Assembly (NCBI GenBank): GCA_030560485.1
Contig: JAKTTS010000216.1
Location: 1-24,427 of the forward strand
Reading direction: 5' to 3'
DNA: 24,427 nucleotides
Origin: Ascoidea tarda (nom. inval.)
Taxonomy: Eukaryota > Ascomycota > Saccharomycetes > Ascoideales > Ascoideaceae
The notes beneath the pieces were generated by a model. The model was given only the letters and a program-made list of their open reading frames with translations. It had not been told where the DNA came from and did not search any database. The translations under genes and the position numbers were made by a program. Within the stretch, counting starts at the first letter, position 1, and every line of letters begins with the position of its first letter. This document shows positions 8,292 through 15,881 of the stretch, piece after piece.

Positions 8292-10016
8292 ATGACCCCA
8301 ATACCTATTCAAGCTTTGTTGAACCCAGAATCATCCATCAATAACACTAACAGCAACATTACCCAGAACATCGTCGGCACCTCCAGCGCTATATCTACCA
8401 TCAGCACAAATATCAACACCAACGCCAACACCATCTCTGCCACCTCAACAAACAGAATACAATCCTTATTGAACCCTATCATCGCCAACAGCAACACTAA
8501 TACTTCTCTTCAACCTCACTTCCACACCTCTAACCTTTCAAACCAACCTATTCGTTCCAACCCTGTTCCTACTAATCCCACTGGTTCTATCATCTCCGCC
8601 ACCATTCCAAATACAAATACCTCAAACACAATTACAAACATAAACTCAAATTCGGCTTCCAACTCTGCTTCTAATTCCGATTCTGATATAATGGACGTTG
8701 ACTTGGATTCTGACGATAACACTCAATTTAATTCAAAAAACGATGGCTCTTTTTTAGATAATTTATCAAATTCTTATTTTACAACTAATGCTAACCACAA
8801 TCTTAGTAATAATCTTAATCACAATCTCAACAATAACCAGATAGCTACTTCCCTGAATATAATCCACTCTGCTAATAATAACAATATCTACAATAATCGC
8901 AACCCCAATAATTACTCAAATTATATTAATAATAATGATATAAACAACCATACAAACGATAATCCTAATAACATGATAAATAACCTCTCCCAGTTTCCCT
9001 TTTCTTCAAATAATCAATCCATAACTGTCGTTTCCAGCGATAATCATGACTACTACTACTCCGGAATCTTCAAAAACCCAAAGGAATTAGAAACCCTTCA
9101 AATAATCAATAAAATTAAACAATACAACCTATCTAATCTAGTTCAAGATCCTTCAAAGCCAACAATAAGACTACTACCCCCAGAACTACTATCCATAATC
9201 TTCTCCTTTTTATCTGACAAAACAAGCTTGGCCAAATACTTGACTGTTTGTAAACAATGGGCTGATATACTAATTGCTTTAATTTGGTTTAGACCCAAAT
9301 TAAAATCTCCCGAAAGCTTACAAAAAATTGGCCACATCATGGACTTAAATCAATCCTCAACCTTTTGGAATTACAAACCTCTTATTCGTCGTTTAAATTT
9401 ATGCTTTATCTCAAAATTTGCTGTCGATGACTTGCTACTAAAATTTATTGACTGTCCCAACTTGGAAAGACTAACTCTAGTCAACTGTATCTATCTAACC
9501 CCCTTTTCAATTTCTTCTGTCTTGGTTAATTGCTCAAAATTACAATCAATCGATATGACTGGTGTTCCTCATATTTCCGATTCTATCTTTGACGCCCTTG
9601 CCACTAATTGTCCCAAACTCCAAGGTCTATATGCTCCTGAAACCGCTGAAGTCTCAAAGGACTCAATCATCAATTTATTTAAAAAATGTGTCCTCTTAAA
9701 GAGAATAAAGCTCACTGAATCAAATAATATTAATGACGAAACTGTTGATGTTCTTACTGAAAATTGTAAATTTTTAGTTGAAATTGATTTTCATGGCTGC
9801 CTAAAAATTACAAATAATTCTCTCATGCACGTCTTTCAAAAGATGACCCAACTAAGGGAAATCAGACTATCTAAAAATTCAAACATTTCAGATAATATGC
9901 TAAAGCTTTTACAAGACAAACCTTGCTTGGACCGTTTAAGAATAATAGATTTCACTGCTTGTACTTATATAACTGATAGAGCTATCGAAAAATTCGTCAA
10001 ATGTGCTCCAAGATGA
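8292..10016 (+). CDS. GRR1: Grr1 F-box/LRR protein, N-terminal part up to an in-frame TGA
   Basis: This part has 574 residues. Residues 1-270 are Asn/Ser/Thr-rich low complexity. An F-box follows at about 292-338 (RLLPPELLSIIFSFLSDK, then CKQWADILIALIWFRPKL), and about seven leucine-rich repeats run from about 355 to the stop. Grr1 is the substrate receptor of an SCF ubiquitin ligase that targets G1 cyclins, Gic2 and Mth1/Std1, linking cell cycle and glucose sensing. The stop at 10014-10016 falls inside a repeat, between ...KCAPR and RNVILSKC..., where fungal Grr1 proteins read APR-Leu-RN. The same frame continues open for another 577 codons with the rest of Grr1. If translated as is, this part keeps the F-box (Skp1 binding) but loses about half of the substrate-binding repeats. 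Start: the ATG at 8292 has AAA before it and begins a frame with no in-frame upstream ATG. Confidence 0.88.
   Translation: MTPIPIQALLNPESSINNTNSNITQNIVGTSSAISTISTNINTNANTISATSTNRIQSLLNPIIANSNTNTSLQPHFHTSNLSNQPIRSNPVPTNPTGSIISATIPNTNTSNTITNINSNSASNSASNSDSDIMDVDLDSDDNTQFNSKNDGSFLDNLSNSYFTTNANHNLSNNLNHNLNNNQIATSLNIIHSANNNNIYNNRNPNNYSNYINNNDINNHTNDNPNNMINNLSQFPFSSNNQSITVVSSDNHDYYYSGIFKNPKELETLQIINKIKQYNLSNLVQDPSKPTIRLLPPELLSIIFSFLSDKTSLAKYLTVCKQWADILIALIWFRPKLKSPESLQKIGHIMDLNQSSTFWNYKPLIRRLNLCFISKFAVDDLLLKFIDCPNLERLTLVNCIYLTPFSISSVLVNCSKLQSIDMTGVPHISDSIFDALATNCPKLQGLYAPETAEVSKDSIINLFKKCVLLKRIKLTESNNINDETVDVLTENCKFLVEIDFHGCLKITNNSLMHVFQKMTQLREIRLSKNSNISDNMLKLLQDKPCLDRLRIIDFTACTYITDRAIEKFVKCAPR
10014..10016 (+). 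other. Single in-frame TGA inside GRR1
   Basis: The codons read AGA-TGA-AGA. The flanking translations join without any shift: ...FVKCAPR, stop, RNVILSKCISITDKSL. A Leu is expected at this position from the family, and TTA to TGA is one base change. The following base is A, which is not the most readthrough-prone context (TGA-C). TGA is used as the true stop of several neighbours (HAT2, the Pac2-like gene, the 3' end of GRR1), so general reassignment is excluded. Confidence 0.9.
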
Positions 10017-10896
10017 AGAAATGTCATATTGTCCAAATGTATCTCAATAACTGACAAATCTTTAAAATCTCTATCAAATTTACGCAAGAGCTTACACTAT
10101 CTTCATTTGGGTCACTGCAGCAATATAACTGATTTCGGTATAACAACTTTAATCAAAAATTGTCATCGTTTGCAATATATTGATTTAGCTTGTTGCAGTC
10201 AGTTAACAGATGTCACTGTTAAAGAATTGGCAACTTTAAGGAGACTAAGGAGAATTGGTTTGGTAAAATGCTATCAAATAACCAATGAGGGCATACTTGA
10301 GTTGGTTAGAATTAGAGGTAACGATGATACATTAGAAAGGGTTCATTTATCATATTGTCAGAATTTGACTATTCCTCCCATTTTTCAATTATTACTTTCT
10401 TGTCCCAAATTAGCACATTTGTCGTTAACTGGAATTGTTGCGTTTTTGAGAAATGATATAAGGAAATTTTGTCGTGAGGCACCAAGTTCATTTACTGAAC
10501 AGCAAAAGAAATTATTTTGCGTATTTAGTGGTAATGGTGTTCGTCAATTGAGAGACTTTTTAAAAAATCTGCCAAATTCAATGACACAAATGAATGCGTT
10601 AAATCAATCTAACAGTTTTGTATATACCTCAGCTTTTCAAACAAATCAATTTTTGTTTAACGGTTTAAACACCAATTTGAACCCAATGAATGTCAGTAAT
10701 TTTATTAATGCTAATAATCTTTTTAATAATACTGATAATAATTCTGATGTCAACTCCAACACTAATACTACTACGACTACTAATACTAATATCAACGTCA
10801 ATGCAAACGCAAATGCAAATACAAATGCAAATACAAGTGGTGCTACTAATTCTAATGCTGCATTTGGCGAAGAAAATAGTATTATTGAGAACACCG

Positions 10897-10947
<51 letters not shown>

Positions 10948-11750
10948 GTAATGGCAATCGAAATGGCAACGCTGCAAACACTAATTTTAATATGAATATG
11001 AATACAAATCCGACTATAGCGCTTTTACCAAATATGAATATGAACATGAATATGAATATGAATATGAATGTCAATGGAAATGAATTTGGAAATCGAACAT
11101 TGGATCGAATAAATATTAATCAATGGAACCAAATGTATCCAATCAATTTGTTGGGACAGTTGAATCAAATCAATAATATGAGTCAAATGACACAACTTGC
11201 GCAGATAACTCCATTGAATGGTTTAGCTTTTACAACAACAGTAGCTAATCGAGCACAAGGAGGAAATTTCATCAACATACCACCGATTTCAGGGAGAAAC
11301 AATCCAAATTCTCGAAACAACAATAGTGATAGCAATGGTGACAATAATCATATCAATAATAATAACAGTCGTAATAATAATATCAATAGCAATGACAATA
11401 ACAATGGAGAAAATCAGAGCCTTGCATACACACCCGAAGTGCAGTTTAATAGAGTGAATGATAATGAACAGGCCGAAGTGAACAATAACATGGAAAGACC
11501 CAATCTTCTTCCTCCTTTGCCTAATCGTGAGAGGCTAACCACATCAAACAGAAGTGCTCCAGCAGCAGGTACTGGCACCGAGAACACTACTGATACAAAC
11601 AACGAGCTGAACCAGGTGCATTTTCGAGTGCCATTTGAAGACGATAGCCCCAGCCCATCCAACAATGCCCAGCAGCAAACGCAGCCCAGGGTGCAGCAAA
11701 ACCTCATATCACTCGAAGATATGGATGTCGACGATGAAATGACCGAGTGA
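10017..11750 (+). CDS. GRR1: Grr1 F-box/LRR protein, C-terminal part after the in-frame TGA
   Basis: This part has 577 codons before the TGA stop at 11748-11750. About five to six further leucine-rich repeats occupy the first 140 residues (LHLGHCSNITDFGI, YIDLACCSQLTDVTVKEL, RIGLVKCYQITNEGI). They are followed by the Grr1-specific FCREAPSSFTEQQKKLFCVF stretch and NGVRQLRDFL. The rest is an Asn-rich tail with a pure Asn run and a Met-Asn repeat, ending in a short acidic tail (ISLEDMDVDDEMTE). There is no ATG near the beginning; the first in-frame ATG is about 185 codons in, past all the repeats, so this cannot be a separate functional gene. With the upstream part and one residue at the TGA it makes 1,152 residues, almost the length of baker's yeast Grr1 (1,151). 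Confidence 0.85.
10897..10947 (+). repeat. AAT microsatellite coding for poly-Asn in GRR1
   Basis: About 17 uninterrupted AAT units encode an Asn run in the Grr1 tail. The pure repeat will be length-variable between strains. The same triplet repeat, of similar length, ends the window at 24375-24427. Confidence 0.9.
11034..11069 (+). repeat. ATGAAT hexanucleotide repeat (Met-Asn)6 in GRR1
   Basis: Six consecutive hexamers (one ATGAAC, the rest ATGAAT) encode alternating Met-Asn in the low-complexity tail. A shorter related run lies near 10992-11003. Confidence 0.85.
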
Positions 11751-12215
11751 ACTTTTTGTTTTATATTTTAGTATTCATGATTTACTGTGCATTTTTGTAG
11801 CTTAATAGGTTCATATAGCATAACTGATAATATAACTGGTATCGCAGCTGAGTGTCAGGTGGTTTGCCCGCGAGGGCCGCGAAAGAAGGGTGGAAATAGT
11901 ACTCAAACACCGCGAAGGCCGCGCGATAAAGAGGGCGGGCTGGGAAAGCGCCGACGCGCGGACGGCCGCCAATCAGAGGGTTGCCACATCGGGCCCGAGG
12001 AGGGTACCGCAAACACCAGCCGCAGTGCTGGAACCAAAACAAAAGCTATAAAGAAGATAAAGAATCTCCATTTTCTCAGCTGGATCTCTCGCAGTGCTGT
12101 TTCTTCTCCTGCACATCTTTGTATTTCTTTTTGCCCTGGATTTTCCCGGTGTTTTTTTTGTCACAACAAGCGCAGCAGTCGACGGTTCCATCTGATTTTT
12201 CCTCTGAAACTGACA
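11751..12215 (+). promoter_or_regulatory. IDH1 promoter region with GC-rich island, CCAAT box and TATA box
   Basis: The first 80 bp after GRR1 are AT-rich, presumably its 3' end. From about 11840 to 12030 the sequence is strongly GC-rich and contains a near-identical 13-mer twice, CGCGAGGGCCGCG (11869-11881) and CGCGAAGGCCGCG (11911-11923). A CCAATCA at 11969-11975 is a full match to the Hap2/3/4/5 site. TATAAA lies at 12047-12052, about 170 bp before the proposed IDH1 ATG. Hap control of IDH1 is known in baker's yeast, so the CCAAT box is plausible here. No gene is supported in the region. Confidence 0.6.
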
Positions 12216-13719
12216 ATGGTTGGCCAATTATCAAGAGTTAGTATATTGTGTGACTTTATCCACGCTGCTTGAGCGTTTGAGGTGGAGTTGCCCATTCAAG
12301 AAAATAAAAGAAAAAAACATTAAAAAGAAAACTGGAATTGCGATGGGAGATTTAAGAATTGTATCAAAAGTGGTATTATTCAGTTACATTACTAACAAGA
12401 GTCCGATTATTCTTTTTAACAAATCACTACTGTATGTTTTGTTTAATTGTACAATTAAACAAAACATACAGTCGTGAAGTTAATTTTATTTTGATCCCAA
12501 TTGTAAACTAAGTTTCAATTCCAATTCCCATTCTTTTTATTTGTGTTTTTTTCTTTATGTTTTTTTCTTTATGTTTTTGTTTTTGTTTTTATTTTTTATT
12601 TCTTTATTAACATTGTTGTTTTTAACTTGATTCTAGAACGTATTCAACAACTCTCGCCGATTTATGGCAACAGTGTCAAATGAAGCTTTTGCTCCCAAAA
12701 AATATGGTGGTAGATATACCGTTACGTTAATTCCAGGTGATGGTATTGGTGAAGAAATTTCCAAATCTGTTGTTGACATCTTTAAAACCGAAAATGTTCC
12801 AATTGACTGGGAAACTATCAATGTTTCCGGTTTAGATGATGCATCATCTCAAATTGCTGTCAAGGATGCAGTCCAATCTTTAAAGAGAAATAAAGTTGGC
12901 TTAAAGGGTATTTGGTATACTCCAACTTCAAGCTCAGGCCATGGTTCCTTAAACGTTGCATTGGTTAAACAATTAGACATTTACGCTTCATTGGCCCATA
13001 TTAAAAATATTCCAGGGATTAAAACCAGATTGAACAACATCGATATAATTTTAATTAGAGAAAGCACTGAAGCTGAATACTCTGGATTAGAACACCAATC
13101 TGTTCCAGGTGTTGTTGAAAGTTTAAAAATTGTTACGAAGTACAAAAGTGAAAGAATTGCCAAATTTGCATTTGATTACGCATCCAAAAACAATAGAAAA
13201 AATGTCACGGCTATTCATAAGGCTAATATTATGAAATTGGCCGATGGTTTGTTCAGACAAACTGTTAAAGAAGTCGGTCAAGATTATGAGAATATCAATG
13301 TGAATGACATGATTGTTGACAACGCATCAATGCAAGCTGTTTCAAGACCAGAACAATTCGATGTGTTAGTGACTCCAAACTTGTATGGCTCAATTTTGTC
13401 AAACATTGCAACAGGATTAGTTGGAGGTCCTGGATTAGTTCCAGGTGCTAATTATGGTGCTGAGCACGCAGTCTTTGAACCAGGCTGCAGACATGTTGGT
13501 TTGTCGATAAAAGGTCAAAACATTGCCAATCCAACTGCCTTGATTTTATCTTCCACCATGATGTTGAACCATTTGGGTTTGAGTGAACACGCCGACAGAA
13601 TATCCAATGCCACTTACGAAGTCATCAAAGATGGCAAGGTCTTGACTCACGACATTGGCGGCAACGCAACCACTGAACAATTCACAAAAGCTATTCTCGA
13701 CAAGCTTAAATCCTACTAG
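12216..13719 (+). CDS. IDH1: NAD-dependent isocitrate dehydrogenase subunit 1, two exons
   Basis: The continuous frame 12664-13719 encodes the mature Idh1 body: KKYGGRYTVTLIPGDGIG, HGSLNVALVKQLDIYASLAH, SGLEHQSVPGVVESLKI, VTAIHKANIMKL, DNASMQAVSRPEQFDVLVTP, GGPGLVPGANYG, ANPTALILSSTMMLNHLG. VDNASMQAV marks the regulatory Idh1 subunit rather than catalytic Idh2. Idh1/Idh2 convert isocitrate to 2-oxoglutarate in the mitochondrial matrix, with AMP activation through Idh1. Its in-frame ATG at 12664 leaves no presequence. Joining a 7-codon exon (12216-12236) to 12637 in phase 0 gives MVGQLSRNVFNNSRRFMATV, basic and without acidic residues, a good matrix-targeting signal; the total of 367 residues matches the usual 360 or so. 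Gene identity is very secure; exon 1 is inferred (about 0.6). Confidence 0.92.
12237..12636 (+). other. Proposed 400-nt intron in the IDH1 presequence region
   Basis: The donor is GTTAGT (12237-12242), a non-preferred but yeast-like site; the acceptor is TAG (12634-12636). Candidate branch sites are TATTAAC (12605-12611, 26 nt from the acceptor) and a perfect TACTAAC (12390-12396), which is 240 nt away. A U-rich tract with two TTTTTTTCTTTATG-like units (about 12545-12575) precedes the acceptor. Stops in all frames make read-through impossible. The alternative donor GTATAT at 12241 would break the frame. The intron also holds a 44-bp palindrome. Confidence 0.55.
12429..12472. repeat. Perfect 44-bp palindrome without spacer
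   Basis: Two 22-base arms (12429-12450 and 12451-12472) are exact reverse complements with no bases between them; the left arm begins ACTGTATGTTTTG and the right arm ends CAAAACATACAGT. The next outer pair (T/C) does not match. In RNA this would form a 20-bp or longer hairpin. The left arm contains GTATGT, the classic yeast donor sequence, and the right arm ends in CAG, so both would be buried in the stem. Confidence 0.95.
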
Positions 13720-13899
13720 ATATCTGAGCTTTAGCACGCAGTGAATGCAGGTCAGCGGTTAATATTTTATTTTTGTTTCACGTTTTCTCTTATACTTTTT
13801 TATGTTTGTTCCTCCTTTTCTGTTATGGTAGACATTTTGCAGTATTCCAATATGAATATATATTCCAATATAGTTATGAGTTGTCATGATCTCTTATCG

Positions 13900-13918
13900 C
13901 CAATCACCAATCGCCAAT
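13900..13918. promoter_or_regulatory. Three CCAAT motifs at exact 7-bp spacing
   Basis: CCAAT occurs at 13900-13904, 13907-13911 and 13914-13918, inside a tandem CCAATCR unit. The first fits the full Hap consensus (CCAATCA); the others end in G. Spacing of 7 bp is tighter than a Hap complex footprint, so simultaneous occupancy is unlikely. They are 180 bp past the IDH1 stop. Confidence 0.6.
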
Positions 13919-14728
13919 CGATATTACTATCATTATCGCTATCAACACCACCGATAACCGTGCAAACCCATGCAGTGAAGAGCAGAAGCGGAAAAATAAA
14001 ATTAAATAAGCTTAAATGCAAGCTGGGACCTGAGAAACGGTGGTGAAAATGGCCCTATTCTCCATGGAAAAAGCCCTCGGAGGCCGAACTTGGCACCTTG
14101 TGTCAAAGCACACTGAACGAGGTGTTTGTATTTATATTCGATTAGAGTGCGAGCATCCATCCAGCGAGGTGCCCGTCCAGCAACCCCCCAAAAACCCTGC
14201 TTTGCTCAATTGCAGCCCTCACCAACCTCGCCGGCGCCTGCCACCGCCACAGGCGTGCACCGCCAGCGATTGGCCGCTGAACAGTGCCCCCCAATCGAAC
14301 CCCTCCTTTGCCCAAAACCTGACCGTCGTGCGTTTCGGCCTGTTTTCGACTCCAGTTGCCCTCTCAGTTGCGCGTGCAGCGGCATGCATGCCTGTTAAGA
14401 TTTGATTTCACTGAACAAACTCAAATCTCTGTCTTTTAGAGACCTTTCTGTTTCACTTTCGCGAGAAAAGAACGGAATCTTCTTTATTGTTGGCCTGTTC
14501 TTTAACATTATCCCAATCTTCTCCAATTTTATTTCTATCTCACCGTTCTCTTTGTCTTCTTTTCATTCATCGACCCTGCAAATCTTATTTCTCTTTAAAT
14601 TCTTTTATTTTTTTATTTTTTTTAAATTTTTTTAGATTTTTTAAAATTTGGCTTTAGCCCTTATTCAACTTGTTTTATAACATATCCATTTTGTTCAAAG
14701 TGCCATTTTGTTACTAATTGGCGGAGTG

Positions 14729-14737
14729 TATATAAAT
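14729..14737 (+). promoter_or_regulatory. TATA box of the Pac2-like gene
   Basis: TATATAAAT lies 110 bp upstream of the ATG at 14847. An ATTGG (14717-14721), whose reverse complement GCCAATTA fits the Hap consensus, is just 7 bp upstream of it. Confidence 0.6.
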
Positions 14738-14846
14738 CGCGCTTTCTTCTGGGTTTTTTTTCTAATTTCAGATTTCATGAATCTGTTTTAATTTACATTC
14801 TTCAAACAATCAAACAGCATTATCTTAATTGACAATACCAACAAAA

Positions 14847-15848
14847 ATGGAAACTTATAATGGTGTTATACTAACCCCCCAAGACGCCATTCTCCTAATG
14901 GAGGCAACCAGAATAGGTCTTCTACCAAGAGTTACTAGAAGACTAACTGAACTAGAAAGGAAATCAATTAAATCTGGCTCAGTTTATGTTTGGGATGAAA
15001 AAGAAGCTGGTATGAGACGCTGGACTGACGGTAGATCCTGGTCTGCTTCAAGAGTATCTGGCTGCTTTTTAACCTATAAAGAAATGGAAGGAAAAAGGAT
15101 CGAAGATCACCGCCAAAGTCGTCACCTTAATGGCTCAATTCAAGCTTATAAATATAAATTGGATGGTCTAATTAAATCAAGTTTTTCTTTGACAACTCGC
15201 GATGGTAGAAAGTTGCACTTGATTTTTTATTTCAAACAATCTGACTTCAATTCAACCAACTATTTCGATCAGACCCCAACAAGAGATATAAGATTAAAAA
15301 ATATCATTATTCCCCCCAAGATTTATCCAAATTACTCAACCAACGGAACCCCGGTGGTGAACAATAACGTTGAAAATAATAACACAAATCTTTCTTCATA
15401 CGATATTCAAAACCAGAACAACAGAATAGTTGCAAATGTCAGAATACCTCTATTAAATGATTTTAATCTTGATTCAACCTATTTCAACCCCAGATACTTG
15501 CCAAACTCAAAAAATTTAAATCACGAAATAAACCACAATAATCACTACTCATATCAACTGCATATTCAGATGCAGCATCAACACCAATATCAAAGTACAA
15601 CCCAAAATCAGAATAACTCAAATTACTATTCTTCACCAAAACCAGTAGCAATTCTACCAAATACTGATTACTATTATTCAAATAATCAACATCATCACAT
15701 AAATTCTTCATACAACATAAATCTCCCTCAAAATTCCAACATCTCATTACCTCCTCTAAGATCTATTACAAACGGTATTCCATCTTTTAATTCATTATCA
15801 AAAGATATTGATAATCAGCTTTTGACCAGTTTAAACAGATCATTTTGA
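14847..15848 (+). CDS. Gti1/Pac2-family transcription regulator
   Basis: The protein has 333 residues, starting at the first ATG of the frame (ACAAAAATGG context). Residues 1-140 hold the WOPR-type DNA-binding domain: YNGVILTPQDAILLMEATRIG, then LLPRVTRRL, GSVYVWDEKEAGMRRWTDG, RSWSASRVSGCFLTYKEMEG and KSSFSLTTRDGRKLHLIFYF (each quoted in part). The family includes S. pombe Gti1 and Pac2, Candida Wor1 and Pth2, and baker's yeast Mit1 and YHR177W, which steer morphology, mating type switching and nutrient-dependent development. LLPRVTRRL together with the single-domain half of 100 or so residues after it points to the Pac2 branch rather than Wor1. The rest is Asn/Gln/His/Tyr-rich and probably disordered, as is common. 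Large flanking intergenic regions (1.1 and 1.9 kb) fit a highly regulated gene. One CTG codon lies in the low-complexity part (15558-15560). Confidence 0.85.
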   Translation: METYNGVILTPQDAILLMEATRIGLLPRVTRRLTELERKSIKSGSVYVWDEKEAGMRRWTDGRSWSASRVSGCFLTYKEMEGKRIEDHRQSRHLNGSIQAYKYKLDGLIKSSFSLTTRDGRKLHLIFYFKQSDFNSTNYFDQTPTRDIRLKNIIIPPKIYPNYSTNGTPVVNNNVENNNTNLSSYDIQNQNNRIVANVRIPLLNDFNLDSTYFNPRYLPNSKNLNHEINHNNHYSYQLHIQMQHQHQYQSTTQNQNNSNYYSSPKPVAILPNTDYYYSNNQHHHINSSYNINLPQNSNISLPPLRSITNGIPSFNSLSKDIDNQLLTSLNRSF

Positions 15849-15881
15849 TTCTCTTGATTCTCTTGATCCTCTTGATTCTCT
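15846..15881 (+). repeat. 9-bp minisatellite TGATTCTCT, four copies, starting at the stop codon
   Basis: Four tandem copies (the third with one change, TGATCCTCT) begin exactly at the TGA stop of the Pac2-like gene. In reverse the repeat reads as Lys-Arg-Ile/Lys units. It would supply three further in-frame TGA codons after the first stop, since 9 is a multiple of 3. Confidence 0.9.

Larger units (their letters stand above)
13720..14846. other. Long intergenic region, IDH1 / Pac2-like gene
   Basis: This 1,127-bp region is AT-rich for its first 300 bp, then contains three evenly spaced CCAAT motifs (listed separately). A GC-rich island from about 14040 to 14400 with further CCAAT/ATTGG elements (14269-14273, 14291-14295) follows, then a pyrimidine-rich stretch to 14700 and a TATA box. 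The open frames over the island, up to 121 codons, overlap in several registers and match nothing I know. Confidence 0.55.

Noticed and set aside
10014-10016. UGA reassigned to an amino acid in this organism
   Set aside because: TGA ends YIH1, HAT2, the Pac2-like gene and GRR1 itself exactly where family members end.
9990-10045. An intron that would remove the GRR1 TGA
   Set aside because: Residues on both sides of the TGA are conserved in the family with no insertion, so no room is left for an intron; no donor/branch/acceptor set was found.
10646-11074. 142-codon minus-strand open frame and 101-codon plus-strand frame within GRR1
   Set aside because: Both are shadows of the AAT and ATGAAT repeats in the Grr1 Asn-rich tail.
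10017-11750. Reading the second half of GRR1 as an independent gene
   Set aside because: It begins inside a leucine-rich repeat, without an ATG or promoter, and continues the upstream frame precisely.
11787-12272. A 161-codon open frame over the IDH1 promoter
   Set aside because: It lies across the GC island, TATA box and proposed first exon, lacks an ATG start and has no recognisable domain.
14040-14405. Open frames of 90-121 codons before the Pac2-like gene
   Set aside because: GC island effect; composition is Pro/Ala/Cys-rich without any conserved pattern, and frames overlap on the same strand.
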